Shown here: piece by piece, positions 44,820 through 53,471 of the stretch | Numbering within the stretch: the first letter of the stretch is position 1 | Layout: the number at the start of each line of letters is the position of its first letter | Source of the DNA: JAMXLO01 sp964427005 | GTDB taxonomy: Bacteria > Pseudomonadota > Alphaproteobacteria > Acetobacterales > Acetobacteraceae | Assembly (NCBI GenBank): GCA_964427005.1 | Contig: CAYRTL010000007.1 | Coordinates: 23,616-87,615, forward strand | Length of the DNA: 64,000 nt | Direction of reading: 5' to 3' | Notes under the pieces: generated by a model | Databases searched by the model: none | What the model was told of the DNA's origin: nothing | The model's input: the letters and a program-made list of their open reading frames with translations, nothing else | Translations under genes and position numbers: made by a program

Positions 44820-45254
44820 ATGGTACGCGTGGTGGGAATCGACCACCTGGTGATCAGAGTGAGCGACTACGAAAAGTCCAAAGCCTTCTATGGCCGGCTG
44901 TTCGACTTCCTCGGTTTCGAGATTTCCGAGGAATACGACGATGCCATCGGCTGGACCAACGGCAAGACACGTTTCTGGATCGGGCCCGCCGATGAGCAAG
45001 GCCGCAAGCACAGATACCGCATCGGCGACGTGGGGTTTCATCACTACGCATTCCAACTGCGCAGTCGCAAGGATGTCGATGCGCTGCAAGCGTTCCTGCA
45101 GGAACTCGGCGCGGAAATCGTGGATCCGGCGGGCGAGTACTATGACGATTACTACGCGGTGTTCTTTCTGGATCCTGACGGTCTCAAGCTGGAGGGAATG
45201 AAGTATGGTGAACGCCATGCCCACGAGGCACGCAAGAAAGCGAAGGGACGATGA
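44820..45254 (+). CDS. VOC family (glyoxalase/dioxygenase-fold) protein
   Basis: This 144-residue protein has two beta-alpha-beta-beta-beta modules. Likely metal ligands are His9 (GIDHLVIRV), His near residue 75 (GFHHYAFQL) and Glu in DGLKLEGMKYG. ATG 44820 follows GGGAGGGA. Its stop overlaps the MFS start (ATGA), so it may act on the compound imported by that permease, but the reaction cannot be specified. Confidence 0.9.
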   Translation: MVRVVGIDHLVIRVSDYEKSKAFYGRLFDFLGFEISEEYDDAIGWTNGKTRFWIGPADEQGRKHRYRIGDVGFHHYAFQLRSRKDVDALQAFLQELGAEIVDPAGEYYDDYYAVFFLDPDGLKLEGMKYGERHAHEARKKAKGR

Positions 45255-46567
45255 CCGCCACTCCAAAGGAGACTATCTACACGCGCCTGCCTATCTTCTA
45301 TGGCTGGGTCGTGGTTGCTGTCGTCTTTGTCACGATGGGTATTGCGGTCAATGCGCGCACCGCATTTTCCTTGCTGTTTCCACCGATCCTCGATGAGTTC
45401 GGCTGGGAACGCGGCACGACAGCCGGCGCATTTTCCTTCGGCTTCATTATCTCCGCCATCATGAGTCCCTCGCTGGGCAAGCTGATGGACCGGCGCGGAC
45501 CGCGCGTCGTGAACGAACTTGGCGTGGTGCTGATCGGATCGGGAATGCTTCTGGCGACCTTGGTGCATGAGCCATGGCATCTTTATGCGACGCTCGGAAT
45601 GCTTGTCGGCGGTGGCAGCGTGTGCCTGGGCTACACGGGACAGGGCCTCTTCCTGCCGAATTGGTTTGTCCGTCGCCGAGGTCTGGCGATGAGCCTCGCG
45701 TTTTCAGGTGTCGGAGTAGGCTCGGTCATCGTGCTGCCTTGGATGCAAACACTTATCGGCAGCACGGGATGGCGCAGCGCATGTATGGCTCTCGGAATTG
45801 TCGTGCTTGTATTGCTGCTGCCGCTCAATCTGCTGGTGAGGCGAAAGCCGGAGGATATTGGCCTGGAACCGGATGGCGACCGCTCGTCCCATCTTTCCCG
45901 CGCGAGCAGCCACGCGGTAAACGTAGTTGATCATGCCTGGGTCGCGATCGACTGGACGCTATATCGCGCGATCCGCACCAGCCGCTTCTGGTGGATCGCT
46001 GTCGGATATTTCTGCGCGCTGTTCGCCTGGTACTCGGTGCAGGTGCACCAGACGAAGTATCTGGTGGAAGTCGGGTTTACTCCGGCCACCGCTGCCTGGG
46101 CACTCGGCACGGTCAGCCTTGCCGGTATCCCGGGACAGATTGCACTTGGCCATTTGTCAGATCGAATCGGGCGCGAATTCGTATGGGCGATCGGAAGCCT
46201 CGGCTTCACCGTAACGTTTCTTCTGCTGCTGGTACTCCGAGACACACCTGTGCCTGCCCTGCTTTACTTGATGATCGCCGCCCAAGGTGTGCTGGGCTAC
46301 GGCATCACCTCGGTGATCGGCGCCATTCCAGCCGAGATATTCCAGGGCCGCCATTACGGGACGATCTTCGGCACGCTGATGCTGGCATCCATCGGCGGTG
46401 GCGCTGTCGGACCATGGCTGACGGGCACGCTGCATGACTCAACCGGCAACTACACGCTCGCTTTCTGGATTGCGATCTGCTGCAGCCTGGTGTCGGCGGT
46501 TGCTGTCTGGTTGGCCGCGCCGCGCAAGGTCCGTACGGTTGCTGGACGCGTGGCGCGGCCTGGGTGA
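45251..46567 (+). CDS. MFS transporter co-transcribed with the VOC gene
   Basis: This 438-residue permease has about 12 predicted membrane helices, beginning with FYGWVVVAVVFVTMGIAVNA. The loop LGKLMDRRGPRVV and the second-half loop GHLSDRIGREFVWA are the MFS signatures. It resembles monocarboxylate-type (OFA/MCT) transporters. The 4-bp overlap with the VOC gene and the convergent BKACE/dehydrogenase genes suggest uptake of an organic acid. Confidence 0.9.
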   Translation: MTATPKETIYTRLPIFYGWVVVAVVFVTMGIAVNARTAFSLLFPPILDEFGWERGTTAGAFSFGFIISAIMSPSLGKLMDRRGPRVVNELGVVLIGSGMLLATLVHEPWHLYATLGMLVGGGSVCLGYTGQGLFLPNWFVRRRGLAMSLAFSGVGVGSVIVLPWMQTLIGSTGWRSACMALGIVVLVLLLPLNLLVRRKPEDIGLEPDGDRSSHLSRASSHAVNVVDHAWVAIDWTLYRAIRTSRFWWIAVGYFCALFAWYSVQVHQTKYLVEVGFTPATAAWALGTVSLAGIPGQIALGHLSDRIGREFVWAIGSLGFTVTFLLLLVLRDTPVPALLYLMIAAQGVLGYGITSVIGAIPAEIFQGRHYGTIFGTLMLASIGGGAVGPWLTGTLHDSTGNYTLAFWIAICCSLVSAVAVWLAAPRKVRTVAGRVARPG

Positions 46568-46578
46568 CTGAAGGTAGA

Positions 46579-47508
46579 TCAGAACCCGACGCGATCGCCG
46601 CCTTTCAGTTTAAGGATTTCGCGCGCTTCCTTGGGGGTCGCTATCTCCAGGCTCAGCTCCTCCAGGATGCGGCGGATCTTAGACACCTGCTCGGCATTCG
46701 ATTTCGCCAGTTGCCCACGACCGATGTACAGGCTGTCTTCCAGGCCGACGCGCACATTGCCACCGAGAATGCCAGCCATCGTGGTGAAAGCCATCTGGTG
46801 CCTTCCCGCCGCCAGCACGGACCACACGTAAGCATCGCCGAACAACTTGTCCGCTGCCTCCTTCATGAACAGCAGATTGCGAGGATCGGCGCCGATGCCG
46901 CCGAGAATGCCGAAGATGGTCTGCACGAACAGCGGAGGCTCGACGATTTTCTGATCGAGGCAATAGGCCAGATTGTATAGATGCCCGACATCGTAGCACT
47001 CGAATTCGAACCGTGTGCCGTGCGCCTTGCCCAAACGCTCGACGATACCAGCGATGTCGCGGAACGTATTGCGGAAAATATGATCGTCGGTGCGATCGAG
47101 ATACGGCTTCTCCCAATCGTATTTCCACGTCTTTACCCGATCGCCGGCGCGCGAGATGTTGAAGTTCATGCTGCCCATATTGAGGCTGCACATTTCCGGC
47201 TTCGCTTGCAGCGGGGCAGCGAGCCGATCATCGAGCGTCATGTTGAGACCGCCACCCGTGGTGATGTTCACCACTGCATCGACATTCTGCTTGATCACCG
47301 GCAGAAAGCGCATGAAGACCGCCGGGTCCGGCGTAGGTGCGCCCGTCTCCGGATCGCGCGCGTGCAGATGGATGATCGCCGCACCCGCCTCTGCTGCCTC
47401 TATGGACGAACGCGCAATCTCCTCAGGCGTTATCGGCAGGTAGTCCGACATGCTGGGCGTGTGAATCGCGCCGGTAACGGCACAACTGATGATCACCTTG
47501 CTGGGCAT
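46579..47508 (-). CDS. BKACE-family (DUF849) beta-keto acid cleavage enzyme
   Basis: This 309-residue TIM-barrel protein belongs to the family of 3-keto-5-aminohexanoate cleavage enzyme. These enzymes condense a beta-keto acid with acetyl-CoA to give acetoacetate and a CoA ester. The zinc ligands His47 and His49 (IIHLHARDP) and the VGLEDSLYIGRGQLAKSN segment are typical. ATG 47508 has GGGAGG. The substrate within this broad family cannot be read directly. It lies 62 bp downstream of a zinc alcohol dehydrogenase gene, likely its operon partner. Confidence 0.92.
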   Translation of the reverse strand: MPSKVIISCAVTGAIHTPSMSDYLPITPEEIARSSIEAAEAGAAIIHLHARDPETGAPTPDPAVFMRFLPVIKQNVDAVVNITTGGGLNMTLDDRLAAPLQAKPEMCSLNMGSMNFNISRAGDRVKTWKYDWEKPYLDRTDDHIFRNTFRDIAGIVERLGKAHGTRFEFECYDVGHLYNLAYCLDQKIVEPPLFVQTIFGILGGIGADPRNLLFMKEAADKLFGDAYVWSVLAAGRHQMAFTTMAGILGGNVRVGLEDSLYIGRGQLAKSNAEQVSKIRRILEELSLEIATPKEAREILKLKGGDRVGF

Positions 47509-47570
47509 GGTTTCCTCCCGATCCGCTCAGATGGGCCAATCTGCACCGCTGGGATGCAGGAGACCAGAGG

Positions 47571-48602
47571 TCAGGGCTTCAGGATCACCTTGGAGGCGGC
47601 ACGCTGACGCGCCAACTCGAAGCCCTCAAGCCCGCGCTCCAGCGGCAAGCGATGCGTGATCATCGGCCGCAGCCCTTCTGACTCACGACCCATCAGGTCC
47701 AGCACCCGATCCCACGTGGAGCGCGCACAGCTATGCGTGGCACGCAACTGATGGCGGGCACGCACGAAATCCGTCAGAGGGAGAGAAACCGGTCCAGGAT
47801 GGATGCCAGCCACGACAAGCACGCCGGCCGTGCGCAAGACACCGAGACCATCTACGATGCTGGGCGGATAACCTGTCGCCTCGATCACCACATCAGCCAT
47901 GCGGCCGTTGGTCACCGATAACACCTGATCCCTCAGCGGCACGTCGGCCACATCGATGAGGTCATGGAACCCAAGCTGGCGCAGTACATCGAACCGAGGC
48001 GCGTCGGCGCGACCCGCGACCAGCACCCGCCCCGCGCCTGCCGCGCGAGCAAACACCGCGATCGCCTGACCGATGGTGCCTGGTCCCATCACCAGCACCA
48101 CATCGCCGAGGCCAACATCGCCCGTCAGCACGGCCTCGCACCCCACTCCGAGCGGCTCAGTCATCGCGCCGAGTTCGGTATCGACGGTCTCTGGCAACGG
48201 CAGACAGTTCGCCGCCGGCAGCGTCACATGACGAGCGAAGCCGCCGTCGCGGGTGAGTCCGATTGCCTGCCGGCATTGGCAGTTACGCGTATCACTACGG
48301 GCACACGCGGGACAGGTGCCACATGCGATCATCGGCATCACCGTGACACGCGTCCCTTCAGCAAGGCTCACGCCAGGACCCTTCGCGATGACGCGGCCGG
48401 CGAACTCGTGCCCCATGGTTACCGGCAGATGAGATACCATGAAGCCATAACCGTCGGTCCATTCGTACGCATGGACATCCGAGCCGCAGATGCCAACAGA
48501 CTCGATATGCAGCGTGACCTCACCGGCTGCCGGGGACTGCGGGTCTGCCGCGTCGCTGAATTCCAGACCGAAGCGCGGCTGTCGCTTCTGTAGAGCAAGC
48601 AT
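47571..48602 (-). CDS. Zinc-dependent medium-chain alcohol dehydrogenase
   Basis: This 343-residue enzyme has the catalytic zinc site Cys39 (GICGSDVH) and His65-Glu66 (GHEFAGRV). The structural zinc site is Cys94, Cys97, Cys100 and Cys108. A Rossmann domain with VMGPGTIGQAIAVFAR follows. It resembles the threonine/sorbitol/idonate dehydrogenase branch. ATG 48602 was chosen over an upstream start at 48617. It could generate the beta-keto acid used by the BKACE enzyme. Confidence 0.92.
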   Translation of the reverse strand: MLALQKRQPRFGLEFSDAADPQSPAAGEVTLHIESVGICGSDVHAYEWTDGYGFMVSHLPVTMGHEFAGRVIAKGPGVSLAEGTRVTVMPMIACGTCPACARSDTRNCQCRQAIGLTRDGGFARHVTLPAANCLPLPETVDTELGAMTEPLGVGCEAVLTGDVGLGDVVLVMGPGTIGQAIAVFARAAGAGRVLVAGRADAPRFDVLRQLGFHDLIDVADVPLRDQVLSVTNGRMADVVIEATGYPPSIVDGLGVLRTAGVLVVAGIHPGPVSLPLTDFVRARHQLRATHSCARSTWDRVLDLMGRESEGLRPMITHRLPLERGLEGFELARQRAASKVILKP

Positions 48603-48782
48603 AGTGTGGCCCCCCATGTCGTGCTAGCATGGTGAGGTCAACCAGATTTTTCCGGCTAAATCCACCGTATGAACGGTCTCGCAATCACCAGCCGCTGCGC
48701 CGTGTGACAGGCTGGGCAGGTGTCCCTTATACTAGGCTGGACGAAGTGGCCCCCCGTGGGGAACACTGAAAGCACTGGGTAA

Positions 48783-48859
48783 GTCCCCGTAGCTCAGCAG
48801 GATAGAGCACAGGATTCCTAATCCTGGGGTCGTGAGTTCGAATCTCGCCGGGGACGCCA
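48783..48859 (+). tRNA. tRNA-Arg (CCT)
   Basis: GTCCCCGTAGCTCAGCAGG opens the gene. The anticodon loop is TTCCTAA (anticodon CCT), the T-arm is AGTTCGAATCT, and the acceptor closes with CGGGGAC, discriminator G and an encoded CCA. TTATACT about 50 bp upstream is a possible -10. The tRNA marks the border between the backbone and the glucan-degradation block. Confidence 0.96.
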
Positions 48860-49622
48860 ATGAGTGCATCAATATAACATGGAATAAGTAACGAGCCGCC
48901 ATCACGAATCACTTCGCGCCCGGGCTGCCTCGGACCTAAATTTCGGGCTGTGCGCTCTGATGAGACACCGCCAGCATGGCACCGGCAGGGACCACGGCTA
49001 CCATCCCGATTAGAAGATTTTTCCATCCGCCAGTCTGCGACAGCATATTGCGCGGATGCAGACGGCAGTTTCAGCAGACCTAGCTTCGCTTTCGTAACGC
49101 GACGAAACGGAGGCACTGCTGCCATGCCTGGTCCAATGTCCAGACCGAACCGCTCGTCATGCCGCCGGAGCCTCACCCGGAGAGGCTTCTACGCGCCTAC
49201 ACGCGAGACGAGATCGAACTGAGCGGCGATGAGCCACCTGATCGGCGTTCTCACCCGAATGCGGTTCTTTGCTCCGACCAATGTCATCGCGACAGCGGAG
49301 GCCGTGGTCAGGGCCATCACGGAGGCGCTGAGCAAGAGCCTCGATCCCGATCCGCTTCTGAAGTTCAGCGAGATCTGCAGGGCAGACCTGGACAGCTTGC
49401 ATCGAAACCAGGGCGTGAAGCGAGCGACTTCGGAACGATGCCGTTCTCCGCCTTCACTCAGGTGCCGTCGAGCTGGAGCGGCAGACGATCGGATGATTGG
49501 TCAGGCGCCACACCTCGGATACATCCACGCCTTCTGGGTGCTGGGGCTGATCTCGCTGGCGGGTCGAACCTGCTATGGCACCACCTGCCCGCCTGACAGA
49601 CGCAACGCCAGGGTCACGGGCG
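48860..49622. other. Non-coding, apparently eroded region after tRNA-Arg
   Basis: About 760 bp without a convincing gene. Frames on both strands are short, lack ribosome sites and have poor composition. The only recognisable trace is a transporter-like piece near 49497-49575, listed separately. No copy of the tRNA-Arg 3' end was seen downstream. Confidence 0.5.
49497..49575 (+). pseudogene. Possible remnant of a 14-TM (DHA2-type) MFS C-terminus
   Basis: One frame reads MIGQAPHLGYIHAFWVLGLI followed by SLAG, which resembles the final membrane helix of EmrB/QacA-like transporters. The surrounding frame is not transporter-like and the fragment lacks its own start. This is a weak, pattern-based call. 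Confidence 0.3.
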
Positions 49623-49636
49623 TTGATCTAGATCAA
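49623..49636. promoter_or_regulatory. FNR/FixK-type box upstream of the phosphoketolase gene
   Basis: TTGATCTAGATCAA is a perfect match to the TTGAT-N4-ATCAA consensus bound by FNR, Anr and FixK regulators. If it acts as a class II site centred at -41.5, transcription would begin near 49671. A GATTAT at 49662-49667 could then serve as the -10. The leader would be about 190 nt. Confidence 0.75.
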
Positions 49637-49833
49637 TGAGAGCAGCCGGGCTCTAGGCTCTGATTATTTGCCAGTCACCGGAAGTCACGCGGCGATGCAT
49701 TAAGAGCACGAACGGGCCGGCATCATCCGAGAGGGACCTGGGCTTCTGGGGCAAACGGACTACGCCACTAGATCACCGTGACGTGGAGGACCTGTGCGCC
49801 ATCGGCCACGTGTCCCGCACATAGCGCAAGACG

Positions 49834-49850
49834 ATAGTTTACCTAACTAT
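49834..49850. promoter_or_regulatory. Inverted repeat just before the phosphoketolase start
   Basis: ATAGTT-TACCT-AACTAT is a perfect 6-bp inverted repeat with a 5-bp spacer, immediately before the GGAGG ribosome site. It could be an operator or a small mRNA hairpin that affects initiation. Confidence 0.35.
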
Positions 49851-49860
49851 GGAGGCGACC

Positions 49861-52305
49861 GTGACGATGCTTGATCGCCAGTTGATGACATCGCATTCAG
49901 ATGAAGCTCTCAGCGCATATGGACCTGCTCGATCGACGATTACGGGTTCTCCCCTTGGCCACGACGAGCTGCGTAAGATCGACGCCTATTGGCGGGCCAG
50001 CCTGTATCTCTGCCTGGGCATGCTGTACCTCAAGGACAACCCCCTGCTCCGGTCGCCGCTCGAACTGAAGCACACGAAGCCGCGTCTGTTGGGCCACTGG
50101 GGCTCGGACCCTGGCCAATGCTTCACGTACGTCCACTTCAACCGGCTGATCAACAAATACGACCTCGACGCCATCTATGTTTCCGGACCCGGACATGGAG
50201 CACCGGCGGTCCTGTCCCAGGCGTATCTGGAAGGCAGGTACTCTGAAGTCTATCCAGACAAGAGCGAAGACGTGCGGGGGATGCAACGCTTCTTCAAGCA
50301 GTTCTCCTTTCCTGGTGGCATCGGTAGCCATGCCACCCCCGAAACGCCCGGCAGCATCCATGAAGGTGGCGAGTTGGGCTACAGCCTCTCGCACGCCTAC
50401 GGAACGGTCTTCGATAACCCGGACCTCATTACTCTCGCGGTCGTGGGCGACGGAGAATCGGAAACCGGTCCACTGGCCACCAGTTGGCACAGCAACAAAT
50501 TCCTGAATCCAATCATCGATGGCGCAGTGCTGCCGGTCCTGCATCTCAACGGCTACAAGATCAACAACCCGACCATCCTGGCTCGCATCAGCCGAGACGA
50601 GTTGACGGCACTGTTCACCGGTTACGGATACACGCCGTATTTCGTCGAGGGCAGCGATGCGGACAGCATGCACCAGGCGATGGCGGCGACCCTGGAGCAT
50701 TGCGTCCTGGAGATCCGCAAAATCCAGGAAGAGGCGCGCCGCACCGGCCGCGCCTTCCGGCCACGCTGGCCCGTGGTCATCCTGCGCAGTCCCAAAGGCT
50801 GGACAGCCCCGCGAGAGGTGGACGGACATTATCTCGAGGGGTTCTGGCGCGCGCACCAAGTCCCGCTGCCGGATATTGCCACCAACCCTGGCCAATTGCG
50901 GCTGCTGAAAGAGTGGATGCGCAGCTACAAGCCCGAGGAGCTCTTCGACGAGGAGGGGCGCCTGCTGCCCGAGCTGAAGGCCCTGGCCCCCACGGGCAAC
51001 CGGCGTATGAGCGCGAATCCGGTCGCTAACGGCGGTTTGTTGCGCCAGCCTTTGTCGATGCCGGACTTCCGCCAATTCGCCGTCGAAGTCGAGAAGTGCG
51101 GCGCGACCCTGGCGGGGAACGTGCCCGCCCTCGGCAATTTTCTGCGCGAGGTCATGCGGCTGAATATGCGGAACTTCCGCGTGTTCGGACCGGATGAGAC
51201 GCAGTCCAACCGGCTGCAGGCTCTCTACGACGTCACCAAGAAAACATGGCTGGCGGAGTACTTTCCGGAGGATGCCGATGGGGGCAACCTCGCTCCGGAC
51301 GGTCGCGTCATGGAGATGCTCAGCGAGCACACCGTGGAAGGATGGCTCGAGGGGTACATCCTGAGCGGCCGGCACGGCTTCCTAAACAGTTACGAGTCGT
51401 TCATCCACGTCATCGACTCGATGGTGAACCAGCACGCCAAGTGGCTCGACAAGTGCGATGAGCTGCCATGGCGGGCCCCGGTGTCGTCGCTCAACTTGCT
51501 GATCACCGCGCTGGTCTGGCGCCAGGACCACAACGGCTTCACGCACCAGGACCCCGGGTTTCTCGATCTTGTCGTCAACAAGAGTCCGAGCATCGTGCGC
51601 GTTTACCTGCCACCTGATGCCAACTGCCTGCTTTCGGTGGCCGATCATTGCCTGCGCAGCGTCAACTACATCAACGTCATTGTCGCGGACAAACAGGTCC
51701 ATCTGCAATACCTCGACATGGACGCGGCGATCGTCCACTGCATGAAGGGCGCCACCATCTGGACCTGGGCGAGCAATGACGCTGACGCCGAGCCAGACAT
51801 CGTCATGGCGAGTTGCGGCGACGTGCCGACGATGGAGTCTCTGGCGGCCACCGCCCTGCTCCGGCAACACTTGCCCGAGCTCAAGGTCCGGTTCGTCAAC
51901 GTGGTGGACCTGTTCAAGCTGGTGCCTCACACAGAGCATCCGCACGGGCTGACGGACCACGAGTTCGCAGCCCTTTTCACCCCGCACAAGCCTGTGGTCT
52001 TCAACTTCCACGCCTATCCGTGGCTGATCCACCGCCTCACTTATCGCCGTCGCGGCCAGCACAACATTCACGTGCGCGGCTATAAGGAGCAGGGCAACAT
52101 CAACACACCGCTGGAACTGGCCATTCGCAACCAGACTGACCGTTTCAGCCTCGCCATCGACGCGATCGATCGGGTCCCCCACCTGGGCGCCAGAGGGGCC
52201 GGTGTTCGCGAGGCTCTGCTGAACCAGCAGAGAACTTGCCTGAACCATGCCCACGAATTTGGCGTGGACCCGTTGAACATCACCAACTGGGAGTGGCCGT
52301 TCTAA
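49861..52305 (+). CDS. xfp: Phosphoketolase (xylulose-5-P / fructose-6-P)
   Basis: This roughly 814-residue thiamine-diphosphate enzyme cleaves xylulose-5-phosphate and/or fructose-6-phosphate with phosphate, giving acetyl phosphate plus glyceraldehyde-3-phosphate or erythrose-4-phosphate. Family motifs are LGHWGSDPGQCFTYVHFNRL, YVSGPGHGAPA, EGGELGYSLSHAYG, the ThDP site VVGDGESETGP and HLNGYKINNPT. GTG 49861 has GGAGG at 5-nt spacing. ATG 49849 overlaps that site and ATG 49867 is spaced less well. fba follows after 12 bp, so the two form an operon. Confidence 0.96.
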   Translation: MTMLDRQLMTSHSDEALSAYGPARSTITGSPLGHDELRKIDAYWRASLYLCLGMLYLKDNPLLRSPLELKHTKPRLLGHWGSDPGQCFTYVHFNRLINKYDLDAIYVSGPGHGAPAVLSQAYLEGRYSEVYPDKSEDVRGMQRFFKQFSFPGGIGSHATPETPGSIHEGGELGYSLSHAYGTVFDNPDLITLAVVGDGESETGPLATSWHSNKFLNPIIDGAVLPVLHLNGYKINNPTILARISRDELTALFTGYGYTPYFVEGSDADSMHQAMAATLEHCVLEIRKIQEEARRTGRAFRPRWPVVILRSPKGWTAPREVDGHYLEGFWRAHQVPLPDIATNPGQLRLLKEWMRSYKPEELFDEEGRLLPELKALAPTGNRRMSANPVANGGLLRQPLSMPDFRQFAVEVEKCGATLAGNVPALGNFLREVMRLNMRNFRVFGPDETQSNRLQALYDVTKKTWLAEYFPEDADGGNLAPDGRVMEMLSEHTVEGWLEGYILSGRHGFLNSYESFIHVIDSMVNQHAKWLDKCDELPWRAPVSSLNLLITALVWRQDHNGFTHQDPGFLDLVVNKSPSIVRVYLPPDANCLLSVADHCLRSVNYINVIVADKQVHLQYLDMDAAIVHCMKGATIWTWASNDADAEPDIVMASCGDVPTMESLAATALLRQHLPELKVRFVNVVDLFKLVPHTEHPHGLTDHEFAALFTPHKPVVFNFHAYPWLIHRLTYRRRGQHNIHVRGYKEQGNINTPLELAIRNQTDRFSLAIDAIDRVPHLGARGAGVREALLNQQRTCLNHAHEFGVDPLNITNWEWPF

Positions 52306-52317
52306 GGAGATCTTTTG

Positions 52318-53376
52318 ATGACCGATGATCTCGAGAGCGTTGCACTGAAGCTGGTTGGCGACGGGAAGGGAATTCTCGCAGCGGACGAGACCGTTCACAC
52401 CTTGACCAGCCGGTTCGATACCCTCGGCATCCCGTCGACCGAGAAGACCCGGTGCGCCTACCGTGAAATGCTCTTTACCGCGGGCGTGGCCGAGTTCATC
52501 AGCGGTGTCATCCTGCAGGACGAAACCATCCGCCAGAACAGCTCTGACGGCACACCGCTCATCCAGCTTCTTTCGCAGCAAGGTATCCTGCCGGGCATCA
52601 AAGTCGATTTAGGTGCGAAGCCGCTCGCCGGCGCCTCAGGCGAAACAGTTACCGAAGGCCTCGACGGCCTCCGGGATCGCCTGTCGGGGTACCGCGATAT
52701 GGGCGCCCTCTTCGCGAAGTGGCGCGCGGTCATCCATGTCAGCGACACTCTGCCGAGCCAGACTTGCATCAGCGCGAATGCGCACGCGCTGGCGCGGTAT
52801 GCAGCGCTCTGTCAAGAACAGCATCTCGTTCCTATTGTCGAGCCGGAAGTGCTGATGGACGGGTCGCATTCGATTGAACGCTGCGAGGAGGTCACCGGAA
52901 GAGTCCTTCATGGCGTGTTTTCTGCGCTCGATGCACAGAGGGTCTGGCTGGAGCACATGTTGCTGAAACCCAACATGGTCATTGCCGGCAAAGAGTGGCC
53001 TCATCCGGCTTCGGTTCAGGAGGTTGCTGTCGCCACATCGCGCTGCTTGCGTCGCCACGTTCCGGCGGCAGTGCCGGGTATTGTGTTCTTGTCAGGCGGC
53101 CAGGACGATCGCGCAGCCACGGTCCATTTGGATGCAATTAACCGGCTGCCCGGGAACAAGCCGTGGAAGATCAGTTTTTCCTATGGGCGTGCACTCCAGG
53201 ACCACGCGCTGGAGACGTGGCATGGGCGAGACGAGAACTTAGCCGCGGCCCGGCAAGCGCTGCATCAACGCGCCCGTTGTAACAGCGCAGCCAGTCTCGG
53301 CAGGTACACAGATGAGATGGAAGCGTCGGTTAGCATTCCCAGTTCGCCGCATCGCCGTGAATGGCGCGATGACTGA
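52318..53376 (+). CDS. fba: Class I fructose-bisphosphate aldolase
   Basis: This 352-residue Schiff-base aldolase splits fructose-1,6-bisphosphate into the two triose phosphates, without a metal. It begins with the class I pattern GKGILAADETVHTLTSRF. It has VPIVEPEVLMDG and the Schiff-base Lys near residue 217 (MLLKPNMV), followed by PGIVFLSGGQ and PWKISFSYGRALQ. The C-terminal 25 residues are divergent. ATG 52318 has AAGGAG 7 nt upstream. Confidence 0.95.
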   Translation: MTDDLESVALKLVGDGKGILAADETVHTLTSRFDTLGIPSTEKTRCAYREMLFTAGVAEFISGVILQDETIRQNSSDGTPLIQLLSQQGILPGIKVDLGAKPLAGASGETVTEGLDGLRDRLSGYRDMGALFAKWRAVIHVSDTLPSQTCISANAHALARYAALCQEQHLVPIVEPEVLMDGSHSIERCEEVTGRVLHGVFSALDAQRVWLEHMLLKPNMVIAGKEWPHPASVQEVAVATSRCLRRHVPAAVPGIVFLSGGQDDRAATVHLDAINRLPGNKPWKISFSYGRALQDHALETWHGRDENLAAARQALHQRARCNSAASLGRYTDEMEASVSIPSSPHRREWRDD

Positions 53377-53404
53377 TCGAGGCGCCATCCGAGGGTGTCA
53401 AGGT

Positions 53405-53418
53405 TTGACTTAGATCAA
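53405..53418. promoter_or_regulatory. FNR/FixK-type box upstream of the amylase operon
   Basis: TTGACTTAGATCAA fits TTGAY-N4-ATCAA with one change from the perfect palindrome. A class II arrangement puts the start of transcription near 53453, with TACTTC (53442-53447) as a possible -10. The leader would be about 19 nt to the amylase ATG, a natural promoter geometry. Confidence 0.75.
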
Positions 53419-53471
53419 TGCCAAGCTGCTGGGTAAGCCAGTACTTCGTCCAATTCAGGGGGAACAGCGCG

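Noticed and set aside
48950..49100. CTGATGAG and CGACGAAAC motifs reminiscent of a hammerhead ribozyme
   Set aside because: The two core pieces are about 130 nt apart and the required stems do not form.
49897..51375. Minus-strand open frame (492 codons) antisense to the phosphoketolase gene
   Set aside because: No family features and no ribosome site. The opposite strand encodes an unmistakable phosphoketolase.
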